A DNA stretch of 64,000 nt, taken from the NCBI GenBank assembly GCA_903828515.1, contig CAIKMD010000002.1, forward strand, positions 952,213 through 1,016,212. The letters are read 5' to 3'. Below the pieces are notes generated by a model, which worked only from the letters and a program-made list of their open reading frames with translations, was not told the origin of the DNA and did no database searches. The translations under genes and the position numbers were made by a program. Below, in pieces: positions 42,784 through 51,459 of this stretch. Within the stretch, counting starts at the first letter, position 1. Each line of letters opens with the position of its first letter. Source of the stretch: an uncultured Rhodospirillales bacterium. Lineage in GTDB: Bacteria > Pseudomonadota > Alphaproteobacteria > ATCC43930 > CGMCC-115725.

Positions 42784-44583
42784 ATGAACGACTCCGAAGC
42801 CTCCCAGGAGCAGTTTCCCGATCCGCTGCAGTGGACGCGGAACATGGCGGAGATCGCCCAGTTAAGCGAGCGGCTGGTGCGCGACTTTCTGGCCGGCCAG
42901 CAGCAACAAAGCGGCGGCATGGGCATGGCCGATCCGCTCAATATCGGCGGCGCGTTCCTCGAAATGACTCAGCGGCTGGTGAGCGATCCCGGCCGGCTCG
43001 TCCAGGCCCAGTTGTCGCTGTGGCAGGACTATCTTCGCCTGTGGTCGAACACGACCCAGCGCTTCCTCGGCGGCCCGGCCGAGTCGATTGCCGAGCCTTC
43101 ACCGGGCGACCGCCGTTTCCGGGACGCCGCCTGGCAGGAAAGCACCCTCTTCGACTACATCAAGCAAAGCTATCTGCTGACCGCGCGCTGGCTGCAATCG
43201 ACCGTGCAGCAGGTCGACGGCCTCGACGACAAGACCGCGCGCAAGGTCGATTTCTACACGCGGCAATTCGTCGATGCGATGGCGCCCTCGAATTTCCTGC
43301 TCACCAACCCCGAGGTGCTGCGCGCGACCATCGACAGCCGGGGCGAGAATCTGGTCAACGGCCTGAAGCACGTGCTCGAGGATCTCGATCGCGGCAAAGG
43401 CAAGCTGATGATCAAGATGACCGATCTCGACGCGTTCAAGGTCGGCGAGAACATCGCGGTCACCAAGGGCAAGGTCGTCTTTCAGAACGACCTGATGCAG
43501 CTCATTCAATACGAGCCGGCGACCGAGACGGTGAAGCGGCGTCCGCTGCTCATCATCCCGCCCTGGATCAACAAGTTTTATATCCTCGACCTGCGCCCCG
43601 ATAATTCCTTCATCAAATGGGCCTCCGAGCAGGGTCATACGGTTTTCGTGATCTCCTGGGTCAATCCCAACGAGCAACTCGCGCTGAAGCAGTTCGAGGA
43701 CTACATGCTCGAGGGCCCGCTCGCCGCGCTCGACGCGATGGAAAAGGCGACCGGCGAAAAAGAAGCCAACGTCATCGGCTATTGCCTCGGCGGCACATTG
43801 TTGGCCTCGACGCTCGCCTACATGACGGCGAAGAAAGACAACCGGATCAAGAGCGCGACCTATTTCGTCACCATGCTCGATTTCAAGGAGGCCGGCGAAT
43901 TGTCGGTCTTCATCGACGAGGAGCAGATCACCGCGCTCGAAGGACGCATGAGCGAGCACGGCTATCTCGAGGGCTCGGACATGGCGACGACGTTCAACAT
44001 GCTGCGCGCCAACGACCTGATCTGGTCGTTCGTCGTCAACAATTACCTGCTCGGCAAGGAGCCCTTCCCGTTCGACCTGCTCTATTGGAACAGCGATTCG
44101 ACGCGGATGCCGGCGGCCATGCACGCCTTCTATCTGCGCAACATGTACCAGGAGAACAAGCTGATCGAGCCGGGCGTGCTCAGTCTCGCCGGCGTGCCGA
44201 TCGATCTGCGCAAGATAAAGACGCCGGCGTTTTTCCTGTCGACCAAGGAAGACCATATCGCGCCGTGGAAATCGACCTATGCCGGCACGCAAATCTTCAA
44301 AGGCCCGATCACCTTCGTGTTGTCGGCCTCGGGCCATATCGCGGGCGTGATCAATCCACCCGCCAAGTCGAAATACGGTCATTGGACAAACGCGACCTTG
44401 CCGAAGACGCCGGACGAGTGGCTGACCGGTGCTGCCTATGTCGCGACGTCCTGGTGGCCGACCTGGGAAAAATGGATCGGGGAATATTCGGGCGGCGACG
44501 TGCCGGCGCGTCATCCCGGCGACGGGAAGCTCAAAGTGATCGAGGATGCGCCCGGCTCTTACGTTCGAGTCAAAGCGCAATAA
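42784..44583 (+). CDS. phaC: Class I poly(3-hydroxyalkanoate) synthase
   Basis: 599 residues from ATG 42784 with AAGGA upstream. N-terminal PhaC_N domain (about 60-260), then an alpha/beta hydrolase core with lipase-like box GYCLGG carrying nucleophile Cys334, Asp in STKEDHIAPW and His in SASGHIAGV. It polymerises (R)-3-hydroxyacyl-CoA into storage granules. Length and single-subunit form indicate class I (short-chain monomers). The usual phasin, phaR or phaAB neighbours are absent; a binding-protein gene follows 49 bp on, separated by a small hairpin. Confidence 0.95.
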   Translation: MNDSEASQEQFPDPLQWTRNMAEIAQLSERLVRDFLAGQQQQSGGMGMADPLNIGGAFLEMTQRLVSDPGRLVQAQLSLWQDYLRLWSNTTQRFLGGPAESIAEPSPGDRRFRDAAWQESTLFDYIKQSYLLTARWLQSTVQQVDGLDDKTARKVDFYTRQFVDAMAPSNFLLTNPEVLRATIDSRGENLVNGLKHVLEDLDRGKGKLMIKMTDLDAFKVGENIAVTKGKVVFQNDLMQLIQYEPATETVKRRPLLIIPPWINKFYILDLRPDNSFIKWASEQGHTVFVISWVNPNEQLALKQFEDYMLEGPLAALDAMEKATGEKEANVIGYCLGGTLLASTLAYMTAKKDNRIKSATYFVTMLDFKEAGELSVFIDEEQITALEGRMSEHGYLEGSDMATTFNMLRANDLIWSFVVNNYLLGKEPFPFDLLYWNSDSTRMPAAMHAFYLRNMYQENKLIEPGVLSLAGVPIDLRKIKTPAFFLSTKEDHIAPWKSTYAGTQIFKGPITFVLSASGHIAGVINPPAKSKYGHWTNATLPKTPDEWLTGAAYVATSWWPTWEKWIGEYSGGDVPARHPGDGKLKVIEDAPGSYVRVKAQ

Positions 44584-44586
44584 TTC

Positions 44587-44607
44587 AAACGACCGCTTAA
44601 GTCGTTT
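44587..44607 (+). terminator. Weak hairpin after phaC
   Basis: AAACGAC (44587-44593) pairs with GTCGTTT (44601-44607), 7-base loop. No T-run beyond the stem, so it may attenuate rather than terminate. Confidence 0.35.
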
Positions 44608-44632
44608 CGTCGTCTATCTCGGGGGAGGAATC

Positions 44633-45646
44633 ATGCGTTCGACGAAGACACTTGTCTTGACGGCATTGGCGTTTGCTCTCGTTCAGATTTCCGGAATCGC
44701 CCGTTCCGATGAACCGGTCAAGCTGCGCGTCTCGTGGACGGTGGTACCGTTCGAGGTCGAGCCGGTGCTGTTCATGACCAAGGATGTCATGACCCATCTC
44801 GGCAAGTCCTACACGATCGAATTACCCCGCTTTCAGGCGAGTTCGTCGATGCTCACGTCGCTCGCGAGCGGCGATCTCGACATCGCCTCGTTGTCCGCCT
44901 TCACCTTCAACGCGGCGATCCGCACCGCCGGCATGACCGATCTGCGCCTCATCGCCGACGAATACGAGGACGGCGTCGACGGCTATTTCACCGGCACGTT
45001 CCGCGTTCTCAAGGACGGCCCGGTCCACAAGATCGAGGACATGAAAGGAAAAGTATTCGCCTCCTTCGGCCTCGGCAGCGCGAGCGACATGTCGGCCCGG
45101 CTGATGCTGCGCCGGCACGGTCTCGAAGACAAACGCGACTATCAGGTGATCGAGGCGAACGGCAACAACATGCCGGCGATGCTCTACGAGCACAAAGTCG
45201 ATCTCATCAACACCACCGGCTTCACCTCGCGCGATCCCGAGCTCATCGCCAAATCCGACATCCTGTTCACCCGGCGCGAGGCGTTCGGCGGCCCGTCACA
45301 GGAAACCGTATGGGCGGCGCGCAGCGGCTTCCTCGCCAAGAACCGCGCGGCGGTGGTCGACTATCTCGAAGACACGCTGCGCGCGCTCAACTGGTGCCTC
45401 GATCCCAAGAACCACGACGCCGCCGTGGCGCTGGTCGCCGCTTTCGCCAAGGCGCCGGCCGAGCGCTTCCAATGGATGTTCACCGGCGGCGACGAATATC
45501 GCGATCCCAAAGGCATGCCGAAGGTCGAGAACTTCCAACACGCGATCGACGTCGAGCACGACATGGGATTGATCGCCAACCCGGTCGACGTGAAGCAGTA
45601 CCTCGATCTGAGCCTCGTCGAAGAAGCCGCCGCCCGCCTGAAATAA
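44633..45646 (+). CDS. NMT1/TauA-type ABC substrate-binding protein
   Basis: 337 residues from ATG 44633 with GGGGGAGGAA upstream. Signal peptide (VLTALAFALVQISGIARS). Mature start VKLRVSWTVVPFEVEPVLFMTK; ASGDLDIASLSAFTFNAAI and VIEANGNNMPAMLYEHKVDLI follow the NMT1/SsuA pattern. It is more divergent from the other two paralogues. An MFS carrier gene follows on the same strand (45931), after a structured repeat, mirroring the 5.7-8.1 kb arrangement. No ABC permease or ATPase nearby. Confidence 0.85.
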   Translation: MRSTKTLVLTALAFALVQISGIARSDEPVKLRVSWTVVPFEVEPVLFMTKDVMTHLGKSYTIELPRFQASSSMLTSLASGDLDIASLSAFTFNAAIRTAGMTDLRLIADEYEDGVDGYFTGTFRVLKDGPVHKIEDMKGKVFASFGLGSASDMSARLMLRRHGLEDKRDYQVIEANGNNMPAMLYEHKVDLINTTGFTSRDPELIAKSDILFTRREAFGGPSQETVWAARSGFLAKNRAAVVDYLEDTLRALNWCLDPKNHDAAVALVAAFAKAPAERFQWMFTGGDEYRDPKGMPKVENFQHAIDVEHDMGLIANPVDVKQYLDLSLVEEAAARLK

Positions 45647-45651
45647 GAGAA

Positions 45652-45788
45652 CCCCTCTCCGCGCTTGCGGGGAAAGTGAAGGGCCCGTTGCGAAAGCAAC
45701 GGGAGGGTGAGGTGTGGTTCCGTTTGCGCAACCCACCTCATCCGCTCGCTGCGCTCGCACCTTCTCCCCCCAAATGGGCGGAGAAGGT
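45652..45788. repeat. Structured intergenic repeat, copy 1
   Basis: Begins CCCCTCTCCGCGCTTGCGGGG and contains stem CCCGTTGC-GAAA-GCAACGGG (45684-45703). It ends with 58 bases (45731-45788) that recur exactly, inverted, at 58009-58066. Related to copies at 47368 and 58009. Confidence 0.85.
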
Positions 45789-45930
45789 CGGTTGTGCCTT
45801 CGCGCCGTCATCCCTCTCCGCACGCTTGACAGGGTGGCCGGGGCGGCGGGACACTGTTTAGGTGCGCCCCTTCTTCGCCGAGCCGCGTCAAGCGGCCGGT
45901 CATCAAACACGGCGCCAAAGGGAGAGCGCC

Positions 45931-47340
45931 ATGGTCGACGTTCCGTTTCATTCGGGCATTTCGGGCACCGCCGCGGCAACCGACGCCAGCTTCGCGCAAC
46001 GCGACATCGCCGCGCGCATGGAGCGCATGCCGCTCACCCGAACGCAGGTCAAAGCGCGGATCGTGGTCGGCACCGCGACCTTCTTCGACGGTTACGACAC
46101 GCTGATGCTCGGCCTCGTCATGACCGTGCTGGTCACCGACTGGCATCTGACCAACACTGAGATCGGCTTCCTCCTCTCGGGCACCTCGTTCGGGCAGTTG
46201 CTCGGTGCGCTGCTCTTTCCCTATCTCGCCGATCGCTGGGGCCGCCTGCGCGCCGCGTCCTATTCGGTGTGGATCGTCGGCCTGATGAGCCTCGTCTGCG
46301 CGGCGAGCTGGAGCTACGGCCTCCTCGCCGTTTCGCGGATCATCCAGGGTGTCGGCATCGGCGGCGAGATCCCGGTCGCGGCGACCTATATCAACGAGAT
46401 CGCCCATTCGAAGAGCCGGGGCCGGTTCTTCCTGATGTACGAAGCCGCCTTCGCGTTCGGTTATGTGATCGCGACGCTGCTCGGCGTGTTGCTGATCTCG
46501 AGCTATGGCTGGCAGATCATGTTCATCATCGGCGCGCTACCGGCCTTCGTCGCGGCCGTGATGCGGCGCATGCTGCCGGAATCGCCGCGCTGGCTCGCGA
46601 GCAAGGGACGCCATGCCGAAGCCGACAAGATCGTATCGGGCATGGAGCGCGAAGCCGAAGCCAAGCTCGGGCATGCCCTGCCCGCGCCCGATCTCGCCAG
46701 CGTGCCGGTTCCGACCAGTGCGCGCACATCGATATTCGAACTCTTCAGCGCGACCTATCTGACGCGGACGCTCGTCATATGGTCGATCTGGGGCTGCAAT
46801 TTCTTCGTGACCCAGGCACTGAACGGCTGGCTGCCGACGATCTATCGCCAGCAACTGCATCTCACCGTTCAGCAGGCGCAGGAATTTACCTTCGCGACGC
46901 AGTTCATTTCTTTTTTCGCGGCGATCGTCGTCGCCCTGATGATCGATCGGACCGGCCGGCGGATGTGGATCGGCTGCGCCTCGGTGGTCGCGAGCGTCGC
47001 CCTGCTGATCCTCGCCTCGACCGGCGTGACCAATTCGGTCGTGCTCCTGATCTGCGCGACCACGGCGCATCTCTCGCTGAGCACGGTGTCGGTGTCGATC
47101 TACGTCTTCACCGCCGAGCTTTATCCGACGCGCATTCGCGCGCTCGGCACCGGCATGGGCTCGACCGTGCGCAATCTCTTCGCGATGACCAGCCCGATGC
47201 TCGTGGCGTTGATGTTGACCGATTACGGCCTGCCCGGCGTCTTCGTCATGCTCGGCCTCGTGCCACTCATCCCGGCGATGATGCTCTGGCTCTACGGCAC
47301 CGAGACGAACGGGCGCGTGCTGGAAGAGGTCTCGCCGTAA
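45931..47340 (+). CDS. MFS transporter, sugar/aromatic-acid porter type
   Basis: 469 residues from ATG 45931 with AAAGGGAG upstream. About twelve membrane helices; TM1 motif FFDGYDTLMLGLVM, loop 2-3 DRWGRLR, GVGIGGEIPVAATYINEI in TM4, PESPRWLASKGR after TM6 and ELYPTRIRALGTGMG in the C-half. These place it in the sugar porter/AAHS (aromatic acid:H+ symporter) lineage. It follows the binding-protein gene by 285 bp with repeat copy 1 between, and is followed by repeat copy 2 and convergent argC. Confidence 0.9.
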   Translation: MVDVPFHSGISGTAAATDASFAQRDIAARMERMPLTRTQVKARIVVGTATFFDGYDTLMLGLVMTVLVTDWHLTNTEIGFLLSGTSFGQLLGALLFPYLADRWGRLRAASYSVWIVGLMSLVCAASWSYGLLAVSRIIQGVGIGGEIPVAATYINEIAHSKSRGRFFLMYEAAFAFGYVIATLLGVLLISSYGWQIMFIIGALPAFVAAVMRRMLPESPRWLASKGRHAEADKIVSGMEREAEAKLGHALPAPDLASVPVPTSARTSIFELFSATYLTRTLVIWSIWGCNFFVTQALNGWLPTIYRQQLHLTVQQAQEFTFATQFISFFAAIVVALMIDRTGRRMWIGCASVVASVALLILASTGVTNSVVLLICATTAHLSLSTVSVSIYVFTAELYPTRIRALGTGMGSTVRNLFAMTSPMLVALMLTDYGLPGVFVMLGLVPLIPAMMLWLYGTETNGRVLEEVSP

Positions 47341-47367
47341 ATTTTCGCAGGAGCCGAGAAATAAAAG

Positions 47368-47504
47368 CCCCTCTCCGCGCTTGCGGGGAGAGGGAGGGGC
47401 CCATTGCGAAAGCAATGGGAGGGTGAGGTGTCGTTGGACAGAGTCGCCGCCCACCTCACCCGCTCGCGATGCTCGCACCCTCTCCCCCCAATGGGTGGAG
47501 AGGG
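47368..47504. repeat. Structured intergenic repeat, copy 2
   Basis: CCCCTCTCCGCGCTTGCGGGGAGAGGG, then stem CCCATTGC-GAAA-GCAATGGG (47400-47419), GGGTGAGGTG, a variable spacer, CACCTCACCC, and a closing hairpin ending GGAGAGGGT. It lies between convergent MFS and argC genes. Confidence 0.85.
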
Positions 47505-47518
47505 TTTGATGTTACGCT

Positions 47519-48577
47519 TTACGGGAACAGCGGTTCCTGCTGCAGTCCGGTGATCTCGGGCAGGCCCAGCATGACATTCATGTCCTGCACCGCCTGACCC
47601 GACGCGCCTTTGACGAGGTTGTCGATCGCCGAGACGAGGATCGCGCGACCCGACAGCCGGTCCTGCGCCAGCCCGATGAGACAGAGATTCGAGCCACGAA
47701 CGTGATGCGTCGCCGGCGCACTCCCATGCGGCAGAACATGGACGAAGGCTTCGTTCGCATAGGTGGTTTCGAGCGTGTGGCGCAGATCGTCGATCTTGGC
47801 CCCGCCCTTCATCTTCACATAGATGGTCGAGAGGATGCCGCGATTCATCGGCATCAGATGCGGCGTGAAGCTGATCGTTACCGGCCGACCGGCGGCGATC
47901 GACAGACCCTGCTCGATCTCGGGCATGTGGCGGTGATGACCGATGCCATAAGCGCTGATGCCTTCCGAGACCTCGGCGAAGAGGCTCGATTCCTTGGCCG
48001 CGCGGCCGGCGCCGGTGACGCCCGATTTGGCGTCGATCACGATATCGTCCGCGTCGATCAGCCCCGCCTTCACCAGCGGGATCAACGGCAATTGCGAGCC
48101 GGTCGGATAGCAGCCCGGCACCGCGACGAGCCGCGCATTGCCGATCGCCGCGCGCGCGACCTCGGTCAGGCCATAGACGGCCTCGCGCTGAAGCCCGACC
48201 GCGCGATGCGCGTGGCCGTACCATTGGGCGTAAACCTCGGGGTCTGCGAGCCGGAAATCGGCCGAGAGGTCGAGGATGCGCAGGTGGCCGGGCAATGCCG
48301 AAATCACGTCCTGCGTCGTGCCGTGCGGCAGGCAGCAGAACACCAGCTCGATCTTGCTCCAGTCGACATCGGGGATGGCAACGAGGTCGGGCAGGTTGTG
48401 ACGCGCGAGATGCGGAAACACGCTGCCGATCTTCTTGCCGGCCTGTCGATCGGCGGTGAGCGCCACGATGTCGGCGTTCGGGTGATGCGCGAGGATGCGC
48501 AGCAGCTCGGCGCCGGTGTAGCCGGAGGCGCCGAGGATGGCGATGCGGGTCCGATGGGATGATGCGGTCATGACCAT
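47519..48577 (-). CDS. argC: N-acetyl-gamma-glutamyl-phosphate reductase
   Basis: 352 residues from ATG 48577 with GAGGAG upstream. NADP-binding start RIAILGASGYTGAELLRIL; LPHGTTQDV; catalytic Cys in VAVPGCYPTGSQLPLIPL; FTPHLMPMNRGILSTIYV near the end. It reduces N-acetylglutamyl phosphate to the semialdehyde in arginine synthesis. It lies just downstream of rpsI/rplM, separated from them by a terminator, as often in alphaproteobacteria. Confidence 0.95.
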   Translation of the reverse strand: MVMTASSHRTRIAILGASGYTGAELLRILAHHPNADIVALTADRQAGKKIGSVFPHLARHNLPDLVAIPDVDWSKIELVFCCLPHGTTQDVISALPGHLRILDLSADFRLADPEVYAQWYGHAHRAVGLQREAVYGLTEVARAAIGNARLVAVPGCYPTGSQLPLIPLVKAGLIDADDIVIDAKSGVTGAGRAAKESSLFAEVSEGISAYGIGHHRHMPEIEQGLSIAAGRPVTISFTPHLMPMNRGILSTIYVKMKGGAKIDDLRHTLETTYANEAFVHVLPHGSAPATHHVRGSNLCLIGLAQDRLSGRAILVSAIDNLVKGASGQAVQDMNVMLGLPEITGLQQEPLFP

Positions 48578-48617
48578 GATCTCCTCACGACGAACGAATA
48601 AATCAATACCCAAACGA

Positions 48618-48643
48618 AAAGGGCGTCCCGCAGGACGCCCTTT
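48618..48643 (-). terminator. Rho-independent terminator of rplM-rpsI
   Basis: Perfect 11-bp stem AAAGGGCGTCC / GGACGCCCTTT (48618-48628, 48633-48643) with a 4-base loop. Read on the minus strand it ends in TTTTCG. It lies 27 bp after the rpsI stop. Confidence 0.88.
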
Positions 48644-48670
48644 GATAGGAAAACGCCGATGCCTGCGGGA

Positions 48671-49207
48671 TCAGCGCTTCGAGAACTGGAAGCTGCGTCG
48701 GGCTTTCGCCTTGCCGTATTTCTTGCGCTCGACCACGCGGCTGTCGCGGGTGAGGAAGCCGTTCGACTTCAGCGCGGGGCGCAGACCCGGCTCGTAGTTG
48801 AGCAAAGCCTTGCTGATGCCGTGGCGAACCGCGCCGGCCTGGCCGGAGAGGCCACCGCCGACAACGGTGCACACCACGTCAAATTGCCCGAGCCGGTTGA
48901 CGACGACGAAAGGCTGGTTGAGCAGCATGCGCAGGACCGGACGCGCGAAATAGACCGGGCTGTCGCGATCGTTGACCGTGATCTTGCCGGTGCCCGGCTT
49001 GATCCAGACGCGGGCGACTGCGTTCTTGCGCTTGCCGGTCGCATAGGCGCGACCCTTTTCGTCGAGCTTCTGTTTGCGTTCTTCGGCAACGCCCGGCTGC
49101 GCGGTCGAGCCGGCGGTTTGCGGCGCGTGACGGATCTGCGCGTTTTGCAGAGCATCGCGCAGGCCGCCGAGATTCGTCGTGGCCGGATTTTGCGGCGCGT
49201 CGGCCAT
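48671..49207 (-). CDS. rpsI: 30S ribosomal protein uS9 (S9) with N-terminal extension
   Basis: 178 residues: the last ~125 are the conserved S9 ([55 protein letters not shown], ending in basic FQFSKR whose tail reaches the P-site tRNA). The first ~50 are an Ala/Gln-rich extension seen in several alphaproteobacteria. The start is 2 bp after the rplM stop. Confidence 0.96.
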   Translation of the reverse strand: MADAPQNPATTNLGGLRDALQNAQIRHAPQTAGSTAQPGVAEERKQKLDEKGRAYATGKRKNAVARVWIKPGTGKITVNDRDSPVYFARPVLRMLLNQPFVVVNRLGQFDVVCTVVGGGLSGQAGAVRHGISKALLNYEPGLRPALKSNGFLTRDSRVVERKKYGKAKARRSFQFSKR

Positions 49208-49208
49208 G

Positions 49209-49673
49209 TTAAGCCCTCTTGCTGTTCTTGCGGTTCATGGCCGCAATGTCGAGTTTCGTCGGATTTTGTGCTTCGTGCGGATGCGTCGCGCCGGCATAGA
49301 CCTTCAAGTGGCCCATGATGCGGCGACCGAGAGGCCCGCGCGGAACCATGCGCTCGACGGCTTTCTCGATCACCCGTTCCGGATGCTTGCCGTCGAGGAT
49401 CGCGCCCTTGGAGCGATCCTTGATGCCGCCGGGATAACCGGTGTGCCAGTGGAACAGGCTGTCCGCCCGCTTGTTGCCGGTGAGCGCCACTTTCTCGGCG
49501 TTCACGATCACGACGTGATCACCGCAATCCATATGCGGCGTGTACGTCGTCTTGTGCTTGCCGCGCAGGCGATCGGCCACGAGCGAAGCGAGGCGGCCCA
49601 GGATCAACCCGTCAGCGTCGATCAGCAGCCACTTCTTGTCGATATCGGCGGGTGTCGCGTTATAAGTCTTCAT
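49209..49673 (-). CDS. rplM: 50S ribosomal protein uL13 (L13)
   Basis: 154 residues. [40 protein letters not shown] and [25 protein letters not shown] (in parts) are diagnostic. It is an early-assembly 23S rRNA-binding protein. It heads the rplM-rpsI operon; the 95 bp before the znuB-like stop must hold its promoter, and the AT-rich segment 49735-49765 is the best candidate. Confidence 0.96.
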   Translation of the reverse strand: MKTYNATPADIDKKWLLIDADGLILGRLASLVADRLRGKHKTTYTPHMDCGDHVVIVNAEKVALTGNKRADSLFHWHTGYPGGIKDRSKGAILDGKHPERVIEKAVERMVPRGPLGRRIMGHLKVYAGATHPHEAQNPTKLDIAAMNRKNSKRA

Positions 49674-49768
49674 CTCATCCTCGAAAACGGTGGCGGAGTA
49701 TTGCCGCGCATCGTGATTCCGTCAAGGCATGAATATCGAATAAAATCAGTGATTTAACAATTGTGGTA

Positions 49769-50536
49769 CTATGATACCGCGCTTGTTTTGGCGAAGGATC
49801 GCGCGATCCCGACCAATGACGCCAGCAGGGCCAGTGCGCACACGATCGCCGCGCCCGTGGGGACATCGAAAAACGCCGAGGCAATCAGGCCCAGTACGTA
49901 CCCACCCAACCCCAGCGCGTAAGCCCATACCAGCGGGTGTTTCGTCGCCATACCCTGGAAGGTCAGCGCCGGCACGATCAGCGAGGCGAAGACGAGAAAC
50001 ACGCCGACGAGCTGAACCGACGCGGTCACCGTCAACGCGAAGAGAATATAGAACAGCGGCCGGCGTTTCTTCAGGTCGACGAAGCCGATGAAGGCGAGAA
50101 TGATCGCGTAGAGAATGGCCACCGGGATCAGATCGCTCGGCACCACCCAAAGAATCTGTCCGACCAGCAGGTCCTTCAAATTCTCGGCGCCATGCGGGTT
50201 GTAACTCAGCAGCACGATCTCGGCGCTCGCCGCGACCACGAACACAATGCCGATCACCGCTTCCTGCAACGCGGGCAGGCGCTTTTCGGTCCAGATCAGA
50301 AACCCGGCGCTGGCGAGCGCGGCGGCGACCGCGCTTGCCTGGACCGACCAGCCCGACGGCTCGAAGCCGAGAAAATCGGCAACGACGACGCCGAGGCCCG
50401 CGACCTGCGCGATCGCGAGATCGATGAACACGATCCCGCGATCGAGCACGAACTTGCCGAGCGGCACGTGTGTGGCGAGGACCAGCAGGCCGGTCAGAAA
50501 CGCCGGCAACAGAATTTCGAAACTGTGATCAACCAC
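49769..50536 (-). CDS. Zinc/manganese ABC transporter permease (ZnuB/MntB type)
   Basis: 255 residues with about eight membrane helices. ABC-3 family features: VLDRGIVFIDLAIAQVAGLG (the ILxxRGIxFxDxAxAQ motif), LVGQILWV and GVFLVFASLIVPAL. It is the membrane channel for divalent metal uptake. The GTG start overlaps the binding-protein stop (GTGGTTGA), so the two are translated together. No ATPase gene adjoins. Confidence 0.9.
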   Translation of the reverse strand: MVDHSFEILLPAFLTGLLVLATHVPLGKFVLDRGIVFIDLAIAQVAGLGVVVADFLGFEPSGWSVQASAVAAALASAGFLIWTEKRLPALQEAVIGIVFVVAASAEIVLLSYNPHGAENLKDLLVGQILWVVPSDLIPVAILYAIILAFIGFVDLKKRRPLFYILFALTVTASVQLVGVFLVFASLIVPALTFQGMATKHPLVWAYALGLGGYVLGLIASAFFDVPTGAAIVCALALLASLVGIARSFAKTSAVS

Positions 50537-51449
50537 CCTTGCCCCCTAGTCCCGCCAATAGCCGCTTTACCGTGTCGTCATAGAGTCCGATCAGATCCTT
50601 GGCGCCGTCGCTGCCGCCGACCGTGAAGGGCAGCAAGACCGCCGGCAGGTTACTCTTCTGCGCGACGAACTCCGATGGTTTCGCATCCTCATACGCGGCA
50701 TAGACGATCATCTTCGCCTGCAACGCCGGAATGCGGCTCAGCAGATCGGCGATATAGGCGCTGCCCGGCGGCACGCCCGGCTTCGGCTCAATATTCGCCG
50801 CCTCGGTCATGCCGAGCCAGTTGGCGAGATAGATCCAGCTCTTGTGATAGGAGATGAACTTCACGCCCTTGAGCGGCGCGGCGGCGGTTTCGAGACGGGC
50901 CATCGCGGCAGCGAGATCGGCATCGAATTTCTGTTCACGTTGCGCATAGCCATCGGCATGTGCCGGATCTACCGACGCAAGGCGCTTGGCCAAAGCCGCC
51001 GCGACGATCCGCATGTTGCGCGGATCGGTCTGGATATGCGGATTACCGGCTGGATGAACGTCGCCCTCGGCGCGATCGAGCCGTTCGGGCTTTTCGAGCA
51101 ATGTCACCTGCCCCGCCGCTTCGAAGTAACCGGGACTGCCCGGCTGAACCTTCGCGTTCGAGGATTGGCGCAACAGCACCGGCATCCAGCCGATCTCGAG
51201 CTCGGCGCCGGTGCAGACCGCGATGTCGGCGTTGCGCAGACGCGAGATCAAGGCCGGCCGCGCTTGGATCTGATGCGGGTCCTGCAACCCGGCGGTAGCA
51301 ACAAAGACGTCGACGTCGCTGCCGCCGAGAGCGGTGGCGAGCGCGCCCCATTCCGGTTCGCAGGCAAAGACGTTGAGCGCCGCCTTCGCATCAGGCGCCA
51401 TCGCGACGACAAGGCACGAAGCAAAAAAGAAAATCGCAAGCCGTTTCAT
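50529..51449 (-). CDS. Zinc/manganese ABC substrate-binding protein (ZnuA type)
   Basis: 306 residues from ATG 51449 with GAGAGG upstream; signal peptide ends near AKA|AL. Candidate metal ligands are His59 (QDPHQIQ), His138 (AGNPHIQ) and His202 (ISYHKSW), plus an acidic residue in YAAYEDAKP, the usual ZnuA/TroA set. The His-rich acidic loop of classical ZnuA is absent. It delivers zinc or manganese to the coupled permease; the porin gene lies 10 bp upstream. Confidence 0.88.
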   Translation of the reverse strand: MKRLAIFFFASCLVVAMAPDAKAALNVFACEPEWGALATALGGSDVDVFVATAGLQDPHQIQARPALISRLRNADIAVCTGAELEIGWMPVLLRQSSNAKVQPGSPGYFEAAGQVTLLEKPERLDRAEGDVHPAGNPHIQTDPRNMRIVAAALAKRLASVDPAHADGYAQREQKFDADLAAAMARLETAAAPLKGVKFISYHKSWIYLANWLGMTEAANIEPKPGVPPGSAYIADLLSRIPALQAKMIVYAAYEDAKPSEFVAQKSNLPAVLLPFTVGGSDGAKDLIGLYDDTVKRLLAGLGGKGG

Positions 51450-51459
51450 GACGTGCCTC

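Noticed and set aside
43099..44580. Long minus-strand open frame opposite phaC
   Set aside because: Antisense to a clear PHA synthase; composition is typical of shadow translation.
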